Source: Dendrocalamus latiflorus (taxonomy: Eukaryota; Streptophyta; Magnoliopsida; Poales; Poaceae). Taken from it: 64,000 nt of DNA. This document shows, one piece after another, positions 22,330 through 32,438 of the stretch (positions are counted from its first letter, which is position 1; every line of letters starts with the position of its first letter). The notes under the pieces are model-generated. The model saw only the letters and a program-made list of their open reading frames with translations, was not told where the DNA came from and did no database searches. The position numbers and the translations under genes are program-made. The DNA lies in the NCBI GenBank assembly GCA_017311315.1, contig CM029669.1:20037683-20101682 (forward strand), given 5' to 3'.

Positions 22330-22930
22330 TCGGCGTAGTCTACGGACTTTAAATAAGACGTAGCGTTGAGCTCAGCTTCCGCAAGCGCGAGTCTACAAAC
22401 TAAAAATTAAGACGTAGCGTCGAGGTCCGCCTCCGCACGCACCAGTCTACGGACTTTAAATAAGACGCAACGGGGGACCCCTCCGCGCGCACTCTACGGA
22501 GTATAATAAGACGTAGCGTCGAGGTACGCCTCCGCACGCACCAGCCTACGGACTTTAAATAAGACGTAGCGTCGAGGTCCGCCTCCGCACGCGCGAGTCT
22601 ACGGACTATAAATTAAGACGTAGCGTCGAGGTACGCCTCCGCACGCACCAGTCTACGGATTTTAAATAAGACGTAGCGTGGAGGTCCGCCTCCGCACGCG
22701 CGAGTCTACGGACTATAAATTCAGACGTAGCGTCAAGGTACGCCTCCGCACGCACCAGTCTACGGACTTTAAATAAGACGTAGCGTCGAGGTCCGCCTCC
22801 GCACGCGCGAGTCTACGGACTATAAATTAAGACGTAGCGTCGAGGTCCGCCTCCGCACGCGACAGTCTACGGACTATAAATAAGACGTGGATGTTGTTCC
22901 CACGCACTCTACGGAGTATAAAAATTGCGA
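22330..22930. repeat. Tandem array A, period about 54 bp, about 11 units
   Basis: Each unit reads TCTACGGACTTTAAATAAGA, then CGTAGCGTCGAGGT, then CGCCTCCGCACGC. Units alternate between a CTTTAAATAAG and a CTATAAATTAAG form, so a two-unit higher-order period of about 108 bp is visible. One shortened unit lies near 22.45-22.50 kb. Confidence 0.9.
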
Positions 22931-23029
22931 CCGTCCGAGACACAAGGGAGTGCCTCGCTTTAAGCGGCGCACCACTTGGATATCGCGCACTCGTGCGCGT
23001 TGCACCAGGGAGTGCACCGTGACTTTTTC

Positions 23030-24560
23030 AACGTAGGGGAACGGCGGCGACACCTCCCTACCTCAGCGTGCGTAGCGCCCTCGGCCTACGCCGCAAGCGC
23101 CCGCTTTGCGCGGGCACTCTTTTTCGAAGGTAGGGGAACGGCGGCTTCGCCTCCCTACCTCGGCGTGCGTAGTGCTTTCGGCCTACGCCGCGAGCGCCCG
23201 CTCTTCGCGGGCACTATTTTCGAAGATAGGGGAACGGCGGCTTCGCCTCCCTACCTCGGCGTGCGTAGTGCTTTCGGCCTACGCCGCGAGCGCCCGCTCT
23301 TCGCGGGCACTATTTTCGAGGTAGGGGAACGGCGGCGACGCCTCCCTACCTCAGCGTGCGTAGCGCCCTCGGCCTACGCCGCAAGCGCCCGCTCTTCGCG
23401 GGCACTATTTTCGAAGGTAGGGAACGGCGGCTTCGCCTCCCTACCTCGGCGTGCGTAGTGCCTTCGGCCTACGCCGCGAGCGCCCGCTCTTCGCGGGCAC
23501 TATTTTTGAAGGTAAGGGAACGGCGCCTTCGCCTCTCTACCTCCGCGTGTGTAGTGCCCTCGGCCTACGACGCAAGCGTCCACTCTTCGCGGGCACTCAT
23601 TTTCGAGGTAGGGGAACGGCGGCGACGCCTCCCTACCTCAGCGTGCGTAGCGCCCTCGGCCTACGCCGTAAGCACCCGCTCTTCGCGGGCACTATTTTCG
23701 AAGGTAGGGGAACGGCGGCTTCGCCTCTCTACATCGGCGTGCGTAGTGTCTTCGGCCTACGCCGCGAGCGTCCGCTCTTCGCGGGCACCATTTTCGAAGG
23801 TAGGGGAACGGCGGCTTCGCCTCTCTATCTCGGCGTGCGTAGTGCCTTCGGCCTACGCCGCGAGCGCCCGCTCTTCGCGGGCACTATTTTTGAAGGTAGG
23901 GGAATGTCGCCTTCGCCTCTCTACCTCCGCGTGCGTAGTGCCCTCGGCCTACGACGCATGCGTCCGCTCTTCGCGGGCACTCACTTTCAAGGTAGGGGAA
24001 CAGCGGCGACGCCTCCCTACCTCAGCGTGCGTAGCGCCCTCGGCCTACGCCGTAAGCACCCGCTCTTCGCGGGCACTATTTTTGAAGGAAGGGGAACGAC
24101 GCCTTCGCCTCTCTACCTCCGCGTGCGTAGTGCCCTCGGCCTACGACGCAAGCGTCCGCTCTTCGCGGGCACTCTTTTTCGAAGGTAGGGGAACGGCGGC
24201 TTCGGCTCCCTACCTCGGCGTGCGTAGTGCCTTCGGCCTACGCAGCGAGCGCTCGCTCTTCGCGGGCACTATTTTTGAAGGTAGGGGAACGGCGCCTTCG
24301 CCTCCCTACCTCGGCGTGCGTAGTGCCTTCGGCCTACGCCGCGAGCGCACGCTCTTCGAGGGCACTATTTTTGAAGGTAGGGGAACGACGCCTTCGCCTC
24401 TCTACCTCCGCGTGCGTAGTGCCCTCGGCCTACGACGCAAGCGCCCGCTCTTCGCGGGCACCCCTTTTTCAAGGTAGGGGAACGGCACCTTCGCCTCTCT
24501 ACCTCTGCGTGCGTAGTGCCCTCGGCCCACGCCGCAAGCGCCCGCTCTTCGCGGGCACTC
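23030..24560. repeat. Tandem array B, period about 96 bp, about 16 units
   Basis: Units start GGTAGGGGAACGGCG; starts are visible at 23129, 23225, 23320, 23416 and 23511. Each unit carries three short perfect inverted repeats: GGCG-gctt-CGCC, CGGC-ctac-GCCG and GCCCGC-tcttc-GCGGGC. Because 96 is a multiple of three and the unit lacks stops in some frames, long repetitive open frames (up to 373 codons, 23356-24477) run through it. Two unit subtypes (GGCTTCGCCTCC and GGCGACGCCTCC) are interspersed. Confidence 0.93.
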
Positions 24561-24992
24561 GACTCCACCGTCCGCCTTGTAGGCATCGCCTCGGCGGGAC
24601 GGCACGTCCTCGACGCTTGACGACAGGTCTTCGGCGCTCGACTCCGCCGTCCGCCTCGTAGGCATCGTCTCGGCGGGACGGCACGTCCTCGGCGCTCGAC
24701 GACACGTCTTCGGCGCTCGAATCCGCCGTCCGCCTCGTAGGCATCGCCTCGGCGGGACGGCTCGTCTTCGGCGCTCGACTCCGCCGTCCGCCTCGTAGGC
24801 ATCGCCTCGGCGGGACGGCACGTCCTCGGCGCTCGACGACACGTATTCGGCACTCGACTCCGCCGTCCGCCTCGTAGGCATCACCTCGGCGGGACGACAC
24901 GTCCTCGGCGCTCGACGACACGTCTTCGGCACTCGACTCCGCCCTCCGCCTCGTAGGCATCGCCTCGGCGGGACGACACGTTTTCGGCGCTT
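24560..24992. repeat. Tandem array C, period about 79 bp with one 58-bp unit
   Basis: About six units contain GACTCCGCCGTCCGCCTCGT, GGCATCGCCTCGGCGGGACG and CGACGACACGTCTTCGGCGC. The third unit lacks about 21 bases. Open frames on the minus strand here are repeat-driven. Confidence 0.9.
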
Positions 24993-25143
24993 CACTGATT
25001 TCTTCATAGGCATTGCCTCCAGGGTCTGCGAGCTACCAGTTGCATCGGCACCCTCGCGCTTGCTGTCAGGGAACGGGGGGCTGGGGTGGTTAATCGCGTC
25101 ACCTCGCCCATCGGGACCTCAGCGCTTGCTGTCGAGGGAGTAC

Positions 25144-25456
25144 TGTTGTAGGGGTGGCCCAACCCCCCGTGACTGGGCCATGCAACTAGTTCAACATGTA
25201 ACAGGCCCAATAGTGTAGAGAAATATACCAATGTAAACATACCAGTATTCCCCCATCCTTTGTAAATACTAAAAGGTAGAATAGGGATTTCTCATTCTAC
25301 CCCACTCATATATATATATATATATAAAAGCCCCCAGGAGGGGCAAAGGGGGACATCTCTCTCATTCTTACTCAACTCCCCCACACAGACCTGGCTCCTC
25401 TCCTCCTCTTCTTCCACTAGTCCCCATGCTTCTCTGTTTGGCTCCTAGCCACGACA
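25144..25456 (+). repeat. 3' LTR (313 bp)
   Basis: It starts TGTTGTAGGGG and ends CACGACA. The TA tract is only about 18 bases, against about 54 in the 5' LTR, and it has a 9-base insertion (CTCCTCTT) relative to the 5' LTR near its end. Confidence 0.95.
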
Positions 25457-25735
25457 CAAACCAACACAGAAACCCTGATACGTCTCGCTCACAGAATTTT
25501 GACCCACGTACAAGAGATACTGTAGCTACCTATTCGCGTGGATAGGGGTAGGGACGGGCGGCGCACTGCACCGGGGCCCCTGCGCTGCGTGATGCACTGC
25601 ACCAACAGTCCAATCTGTACTGATTATTACTAGTTAATTGCAACCTCTTTTATTGGTCAAACATGTTGCGTGTTATACAACTACGACTTGGGCCAACCAC
25701 GAGGATGACTTATCACCTAGGCCTTATCTGAGGTC

Positions 25736-26004
25736 CGCTCATTTTAGTTTTAACTTCTAATTTTTAATTTATTTTTTACTATAAATAAATTTTATCTTTT
25801 TTTTGATTTTTTCGCCTTTTTGCCGGTTCTTTTTTCCTGTGTTCGTTTGTGTTGTCCGAGACGAGCTAATATATTTTTTCTATTTTTAATTTTTTTAAAT
25901 TTAATTACACCAAATAAGTCACTTTCAACTACAGTGAAATTTCAGCTAGCTACAGTGCATTTTCAGTCATAAGCTATAATTTTTCAGCCCAATCGAGCAG
26001 GGCC
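25736..26004 (+). mobile_element. Dispersed MITE-like repeat, family 1 copy a
   Basis: It carries the family core TTTTTGCCGGTTCTTTTTTC, then GTTCGTTTGTGTTGTCCG, ATTTTTTTAAATTTAATTAC and CAGCTACAGTG...TTTTCAGTCATAAGC. Other copies are at 44602-44812, 56293-56565 and 62073-62346. Confidence 0.75.
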
Positions 26005-26299
26005 AAAATTTCTACTCTATTTTTATGGATGGTCAAGATTTTAATTTAAAATTTCGACCAATTTATAAGAATAGACTAAAATTTTAGACTCTAGACAAGG
26101 TCTAATTTAATTAGTTTCGTGAGAGTTGAATTGAATCGAGAGATCTACTATTACAACCTGACTAGACAATATGTATGGCCGGTCGGTGGTAACTTGTACC
26201 CCAATTGGTAAGATGCAAGGTTATTCATGTTATTGTTGCAAATTTAGTGGTATGATACGGAGAATTTGATCAAATTAGGAGTGGTCTCTTTTGTGATGT

Positions 26300-26450
26300 G
26301 ATTGATAGCTTTTAGTCCTAGTGTCAGTGTTTGTGCGAATAAATCGATAGCTTCAAAAAGACCGTCTTGATAAACCATTTCGAAAAAACGACAAAGAATT
26401 CGCTCCAATTATTTATTCAGAAAAAATCATAAGTCATAAGTCGAAAGGAA
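26300..26450 (+). repeat. Dispersed repeat, family 3 copy a
   Basis: It contains GATAGCTTTTAGTCCTAGTGT, GATAAACCATTTCGAAAAAACG and a terminal CATAAGTCGAAAGGAATC. A diverged copy is at 37795-37970. Confidence 0.55.
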
Positions 26451-26564
26451 TCCTATTACCTCTTCAAAATTTGCATCTCATGAGTTTGTGTGCTTGATGC
26501 TCTACACCTCCAACTAATTACTACCCCTTACCAACCCTTCCTTCGGGAAAAAAAGGATTGTTTC

Positions 26565-26750
26565 TTTTAGGCCGTTGCTTTGGCTTTTATCTTATGATTT
26601 TTAAATTTTTGCTATTCGTAGGAGATATTACGTACATAAAATAGTCACATATAATTTTGATCGGTATAGCTGAGGTTATATTATAATATATCTGTATATC
26701 TTTAAAAAGACGTTTCTTTAAAAGCTAGTGATAAGCCAGCGTTAAAAAGA
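26565..26750. repeat. Dispersed repeat, family 2 copy a
   Basis: It shares, in inverted orientation, a series of words with 32034-32265: GCCGTTGCTTTG, ATTTTTAAATTTTTG, TTTTGATCGGTATAG, AAAAAGACGT and GATAAGCC. It is probably an old MITE. Confidence 0.55.
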
Positions 26751-26794
26751 GAGGCCATGCGAGGGCGAAGTGAAAAGTTCCCCGCCCCGGCCGC

Positions 26795-26800
26795 TATAAA
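26795..26800 (+). promoter_or_regulatory. TATA box of the alpha-galactosidase gene
   Basis: TATAAA in a GC-rich context (GGCCGCTATAAAATGG), about 190 bases before the ATG. Transcription should begin near 26825, giving a leader of about 160 bases. Confidence 0.7.
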
Positions 26801-26987
26801 ATGGAGGGAGAGCACGGCAGAACGAGAGCGAGGACCAGCACTCACCGACGTGGTGCTGGCGGCTCTGCAGATTTTCGAGGGCTACGAACTGCTGCTAATT
26901 TCGCTCCGAGTATTTCGTAGGCTCTAATATTATCTAACATTTGTTTGAGCCGATCGAGCGGTTGATTCGAGAGTTTTGAGGGGGAAG

Positions 26988-29900
26988 ATGACGGTGGGAG
27001 CCGGGATCACTGTCCAGGATGGCAGCCTGGTGGCGCTGGGGGCCAAGATCTTGACGGAGGTGCGTGACAATGTGTTCGTGACGCCGGTCGCCGGGGGCGG
27101 CATGATGAACGGCGCGTTCCTCGGCGTCCAGTCCGCCCCCGCCGGCAGCCGCAGCGTCTTCCCCATCGGGAAACTCAGGTAAGCGCGTGCCGTGCGTTAT
27201 TGGTCTTGTCAGTTATTGCGGTTATTTAGCTCTGCTCACCTGTTCTGTTTGTGATGTTTGTTTAGCAATTCTGCTTTAAAAATTCTGTGTACTATCTTTC
27301 TTGTGTAAGATTCGGGATAAAAACAATGATTTTATTGGAGTAAAATGAAGATGCTGTTTTCAATTTTTCCTCTCAGGACTCTTGGCAAATAGTAATTCTT
27401 GAAATATAAAATTTCAGATGTGCAGTAATTTTTGAACCACTACTTTACAAAGAGGAAAATTTCAATTCTTCTAGAAGGAAAAACGTGAATTTTCAACATT
27501 GTTTGCAGAACAACAGATGTCCTTGGATCCAAACAGGACTGGGCTAATCTTTAGCCAGCTAACTACTAGTCAGCTAACAACTAATCCTAGCTAACAACTA
27601 GTCATAGTCCATCCAAACAGGCCCTTATCAGTTCCCTACAACTTTGGTTTTGTTCTGTTCCTGTTTCTTCCTTACATTGTAGTTCTTCCCCCAATAGGAA
27701 GAAGACAATCAATGTGAACTTGGATGGTCAAATGAATTATTATTACTACTTAGTTAAAACAGGAGTTTCTCCCATCAGGACAAAGCACAGAACTTGAAAA
27801 AAAAAATGCAAACTCACGGTATGCTTGTGTTGCAGAGACCTTCGGTTCATGTGCACGTTCCGGTTCAAGATGTGGTGGATGACGCAGAGGATGGGCTCCT
27901 CGGGCCGCGACATCCCTGTCGAGACCCAGTTCCTGATCGTCGAGGGCGCCGACGGATCACATTTCACGGGCGCCAGCGCCGGACACGAGCAATCTGCGGT
28001 GTACACCGTCTTCCTCCCGATCTTGGAGGGCTCGTTCCGTGCTGTCCTTCAGGGGAACGTCGATGACGAGCTGGATATTTGCTTGGAGAGTGGTAATTCA
28101 CAGAATCATAGAAACTTCTCTCCTCTGACTCGAGTACAGTTGTTTGATGGGATACAATACTATTCTATCTTCTCGTAATTCAGGTGATCCAGCTGTGGAA
28201 TCATTTGAAGGCACCCATCTAGTTTTCGTCGGTGCGGGGTTGGATCCGTTTGAGGTCATCACAAATGCTGTGAAGTATGTGAATATCTTCTCTAATAAAT
28301 CTTCGTATTTCAGCTCACTACATTGCGTGTATTTCTTTTTCTAGTTTTCTGATCCAATTCGCCAACTACTTTTTTCCATAATGCATTGCTTGCTTACTGA
28401 GATCACATTAGTCAACTTCTTGCAGAGCTGTTGAGAGGCACTTGCAGACGTTCTCTCACAGGGAGAAAAAGAAGGTAGTTAAGTTTCTTTCAAATAATGG
28501 TATCTGCATTTTGCATCCTTACTATTTCAGAGCCTCTAACTCCCAGCTTGCTGCAGATACCAGACATGCTAAACTGGTTTGGCTGGTGCACATGGGATGC
28601 CTTTTACACCGATGTTACTGCTGAAGGAGTGAAGGAAGGATTGCAGAGGTATTTACCGATATCGCATATTTCCCCCAATACTAATGCTTATCATATGAAC
28701 TTATAATGAAACCCTACCATATGTTTTTTGTACTTTCAGTCTAGAAAAAGGTGGAACTTGTCCTATGTTTGTCATAATTGATGATGGATGGCAGTCAGTC
28801 AGTATGGATCCTGCGGGAATTGCTTGTATATCTGATAATGCAGCCAAGTAAGCAGCCTAGAAGCATTCATGTCCCATGATTTGCCTGTCATGCTCAATTT
28901 CTGTACACACTTTAAGAGCTACAGTTTTGATTTCTGATGTTTGCCTATTCTGTCTACAACTTTGCAAACAGGTTAACTCATATTAAGGAGAACCGCAAGT
29001 TTCAAAAAAATGGGAGGGAGGATCACAGGGAAGATAATCCAGCAAATGGCCTTTCACATATTGTCACTGAAATTAAGAGGAAATATGAGCTGAAGTATGG
29101 TGCTATACTGCTATTTCAATTTTTTTTTTTGTCTCATACAGTTTATGAATGATAATCTGACTTATACCAAAATTCAGGTATGTTTATGTGTGGCATGCGA
29201 TTACTGGATACTGGGGTGGAGTGAAGCCAGGTGGCGATGGGATGGAGCACTATGATTCAAAGATGCAATACCCTGTGTCATCACCCGGAGTTCAGAAGAA
29301 CGAACCCTGTGACGCCTTGAACAGCATGACGACTAATGGCCTTGGCCTTGTGAATCCTGAGAAAGTATTCAGTTTCTACAATGAGCTCCATTCATATCTT
29401 GCGTCTGCTGGTATCGACGGAGTGAAAGTAGATGTGCAGAACATTCTTGAGACGCTAGGTGCTGGCCATGGGGGAAGAGTGCTGCTGGCTAGGAAGTACC
29501 ACCAAGCTCTAGAAGCTTCCATCGCCAGAAACTTCCGCGACAATGGTATAATATCATGCATGAGCCACAACACAGATAACTTATACAGGTAAGATTGTTT
29601 TGCTCTTGCAAGTACAGTTTTGGTGCAATTTTCTGAACTTGTGAGTTATTTACATGTTACAGTTTTGGTGCAATTGCCTTAACTTGTGAGTTATTTACAT
29701 GTTCCTGCTCTTGCTACAGTTCAAAAAGGAGTGCGGTTGTGAGAGCTTCTGATGATTTCTGGCCTAGAGACCCAGCTTCCCATACTATACACATTGCATC
29801 TGTCGCGTACAATACTGTCTTTCTTGGAGAATTCATGCAGCCGGATTGGGACATGTTCCATGTGAGAATCTCTACTTTCTTCTGCTGTCCTGCTACTTTG

Positions 29901-31036
29901 AGTCCTTTCATGCCTTCACTGCTAATATGGCTTTTGTTTCCATCCCACCAGAGTGTTCACCCGATGGCTGAATACCACGCCGCAGCGCGAGCAGTCGGTG
30001 GTTGTGCCATATACGTCAGGTAAACAAGAAATATGGAGCAGTATAGGATGCTCAATTTTTCCATGTGCTGAATTCTTTGATGCTAACTCTGTGATCTATA
30101 CACTACAGTGACAAGCCCGGAAGCCACGACTTCGATTTGCTGAAGAAGCTTGTGCTTCCTGACGGATCGATCCTGAGAGCCAAACTTCCCGGGAGACCAA
30201 CTAGAGACTGCCTGTTTTCAGACCCAGCAAGGGATGGCAAAAGGTTAGCAGTGTACTTCTAGCAAATTTGGTTTACTAGTTGCTGCTACTGATACAGCAC
30301 TTAACTGTTCTAAATCATTACATGCTTGCAGTATTCTCAAGATATGGAATCTAAATGAGCACTCCGGTGTAATTGGCGCCTTCAATTGCCAAGGTGCTGG
30401 TTGGTGCCGAGTAGGGAAGAAGAATCTTATCCATGAAGAGCAGCCTGGGACAATCACTGGGGTCATTCGTGCACGGGATGTGGACTGTCTTCCGAAGATC
30501 GCTGACGATGACTTGGAACGGCGATGTGATCGTGTATTCTCATATAGGAGGTAAAGCATCATTATCCCTGAAATACTGTCAAGAAAATAGTGTGTAGCCT
30601 TGTTCATGTTAACTACCTTTAAGATGAGACTAGTACTAACAAGCAATCTTCTGCCCGTTTTTCAGGAGACGTGATCTTCCTACCAAAGGATGCCTCCTTG
30701 CCTGTGACACTGAAACCGCGCGAGTACGAACTTTTCACCGTTGTCCCTCTGAAAAATCTGCCAAACGGCGCCGCATTTGCGCCGATCGGCCTTTGCAGGA
30801 TGTTCAACTCCGGTGGAGCGGTGGAGGAGGTGAGGTGGAATGGAAACGCCGGTGTCGAGCTCAAGGTGCGCGGTTCAGGCACGGCTGGAGCTTACTCCTC
30901 GATGAGGCCGAAGAGTGTAGCCGTCGATTTAGAGGCGATCGGTTTCTCCTACGACGACGGGTGCGGCCTGGTCACCTTTGAACTCGCCGTGCCGGAGCAG
31001 GAGCTCTACTCGTGGACCGTCTCAATAGAGTACTGA
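26988..31036 (+). CDS. Alkaline alpha-galactosidase / raffinose synthase-like (SIP) protein, GH36, 13 exons, frameshift in exon 12
   Basis: Exons: 26988-27178, 27836-28092, 28184-28274, 28426-28474, 28557-28648, 28740-28847, 28972-29094, 29178-29588, 29720-29861, 29952-30019, 30109-30243, 30332-30550, 30666-31036, all GT-AG. The sum is 2257 nt, one base over a whole frame. Without the extra base the product would have about 751 residues, normal for the family. Motifs: FGWCTWDAFYTDV, IIDDGWQSV, the nucleophile motif KVDVQN (D389) and the acid/base motif RASDDFWP (D453). No signal peptide is seen, as expected for cytosolic alkaline alpha-galactosidases that act on galactinol, raffinose or stachyose. 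Oddity: an extra T in the TT at 30513-30514 shifts the frame after IADDD, so the last 150 or so residues (NGDVIVYSH onward, the C-terminal beta domain) are read out of frame. It is either a genuine null or truncated allele or a sequence error. Sucrose versus water as acceptor cannot be decided. Confidence 0.93.
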
Positions 31037-32438
31037 TGCCATTGTTCTATTGAACTGTATGCACTAATCAATTTATCTAAAAAATTAAATTGATGTCATC
31101 TACCTTATATGTAGCCTCCCATAAGTCTAAGACGAGGAATAAAAGTGTGCTGCAATTAGATATGGAATAGAAGTATGCTGAATTATTTTTTAATTGCGAT
31201 AGTTAAATCTTGAACTCAGGACCCCTTAGTTCTAATATCATATTGAGTTGCATGCATTAGCTAATTTATCCAAAACTTAAGTTAATGAAAAAAACGAAAA
31301 TTAACTGCTACTTCAATCATTTCCAATAAGAAGCTCGGATGAGTGTTCTGACTGTTTTTTTCAGAACAAAGAGGGAGAGGGAGGTTTCTGGAATTTTCAG
31401 GTTCTTACTTCTTACTGAGAGAAGAAATGCTGTGGCATTTCCATACTACACAGTGAAGGCACTGAAGCTGGATTGGGGAACATTAGCATGCTGTTGAACA
31501 TTGTACACTAGGAGAAGATGTGCCATCTTGTATTCTTGTTGTTGCAGAGGTTGCGGCCAATTTTTGTTACTTGAAACACAAACTGCGAAAACTATTGTAC
31601 AAGACCGAAAGCAATGAAGTGACAAAAAATGGTTCATGATGTTTTCAACCGCACCTTTTTTTCTTTCTTTCTTCTGCTGTTTCACTCTGAACATGAGTTG
31701 TAACTCGCCCGCCATTTTTTTTAGGAAAATCCTCTTGAATAATAACACAAGACTAAATATACAGCTACCTGGTTTTTATATTAAGGACTCTAGATATTAA
31801 ATACTCTAAATGAATAACTTGTTATCAACCAACACAAGATTAAAATATATAGCTACCTAGTTTTTACGGTAAAAACTCTAGATGAACAACTTGTTGTCAA
31901 CCAACAGTTTAGTCACGACCATGCTATACATAATTATTTTCCTCGCCGTAGACCCATCTTTCTGCCCTTAAAGAGCAAAGAAGGTTGCCAAAGAACACCG
32001 TGAACACTGGACTGAACAGTGGGTTTAGTTAGGTCTTAGTTTTGGCTTATCATTTTTTGTTATTATAGTAACTAACTTTTGAATTATACGTCTTTTTAAG
32101 ACTGAGTTTACAGATAGATTATATCATTATAGTAGACACTGTACCGAGTTTAACTATATCGGCCAAAATCATATACGATAATTTTTTTCTATGTATTATC
32201 CCTCGTAAATAATCAAAAATTCAGAAATTATAAACCAAAAATCAAAGCAACGGCAAAAAAAAAACCACCCAAAAGAATAGCATCGTGAACGCCCAAGCGT
32301 GTCTTGTGCACGGGCTGGGCTCAGTGGCCCAGCCCGCACATCCGAACTAGACCCACTGCACATTCGCACGAATCACGAGGCGGTTTTGGGAAACATTTTC
32401 CGTGGGGGATCACCGGATTAGCACAAAACTGTGTGTTA
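31037..32438. other. 3' region of the alpha-galactosidase gene and repeat-bearing spacer
   Basis: The first few hundred bases should hold the 3' untranslated region. At 31.75-31.90 kb an imperfect tandem pair of about 75-90 bp occurs (CAGCTACCTGGTTTTTAT, then CAACTTGTTGTCAACCAAC). At 32.03-32.27 kb lies copy b of dispersed family 2. No gene is seen. Confidence 0.55.
32034..32265. repeat. Dispersed repeat, family 2 copy b (inverted relative to copy a)
   Basis: It contains TTTTGGCTTATCA, ACGTCTTTTTAA, CTATATCGGCCAAAATCATA and CCAAAAATCAAAGCAACGGC, matching the complement of 26565-26750. Confidence 0.55.

Larger units (their letters stand above)
19356..25456 (+). mobile_element. Complete non-autonomous LTR retrotransposon carrying three tandem arrays
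   Basis: Two LTRs (19356-19690 and 25144-25456) flank a 5.45-kb interior. The 5-bp duplication CAAAC lies at 19351-19355 and 25457-25461. A primer-binding site TGGCGCCGTCCGTGGGGA follows the 5' LTR at once and resembles the tRNA-Asp-type site of Gypsy Tat/Athila elements. No gag, protease, reverse transcriptase, RNase H or integrase motif can be found. Instead there is a GC-rich block (19.97-22.0 kb) with CATGCATCC-rich patches, a 54-bp array (22.33-22.93 kb), a 96-bp array (23.03-24.56 kb) and a 79-bp array (24.56-24.99 kb). It must be mobilised in trans. The LTRs differ at many sites (roughly 5 percent by eye, plus TA-tract length), so it is older than the Copia element at 38.6 kb. Confidence 0.93.
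25462..26770. other. Repeat-bearing intergenic DNA upstream of the alpha-galactosidase gene
   Basis: It holds single copies of three dispersed families described separately (25736-26004, 26300-26450, 26565-26750). No gene is seen. The end of this stretch should contain the distal promoter of the gene that follows. Confidence 0.6.

Noticed and set aside
22330..24992. Possible CRISPR array (regular repeats)
   Set aside because: Units are contiguous tandem repeats without unique spacers, and this is plant nuclear DNA.
24365..25013. Three minus-strand frames with repeated EDVPSRRGDAYEADG-like units
   Set aside because: They are driven by the 79-bp tandem array; several frames are open at once, which argues against a protein.
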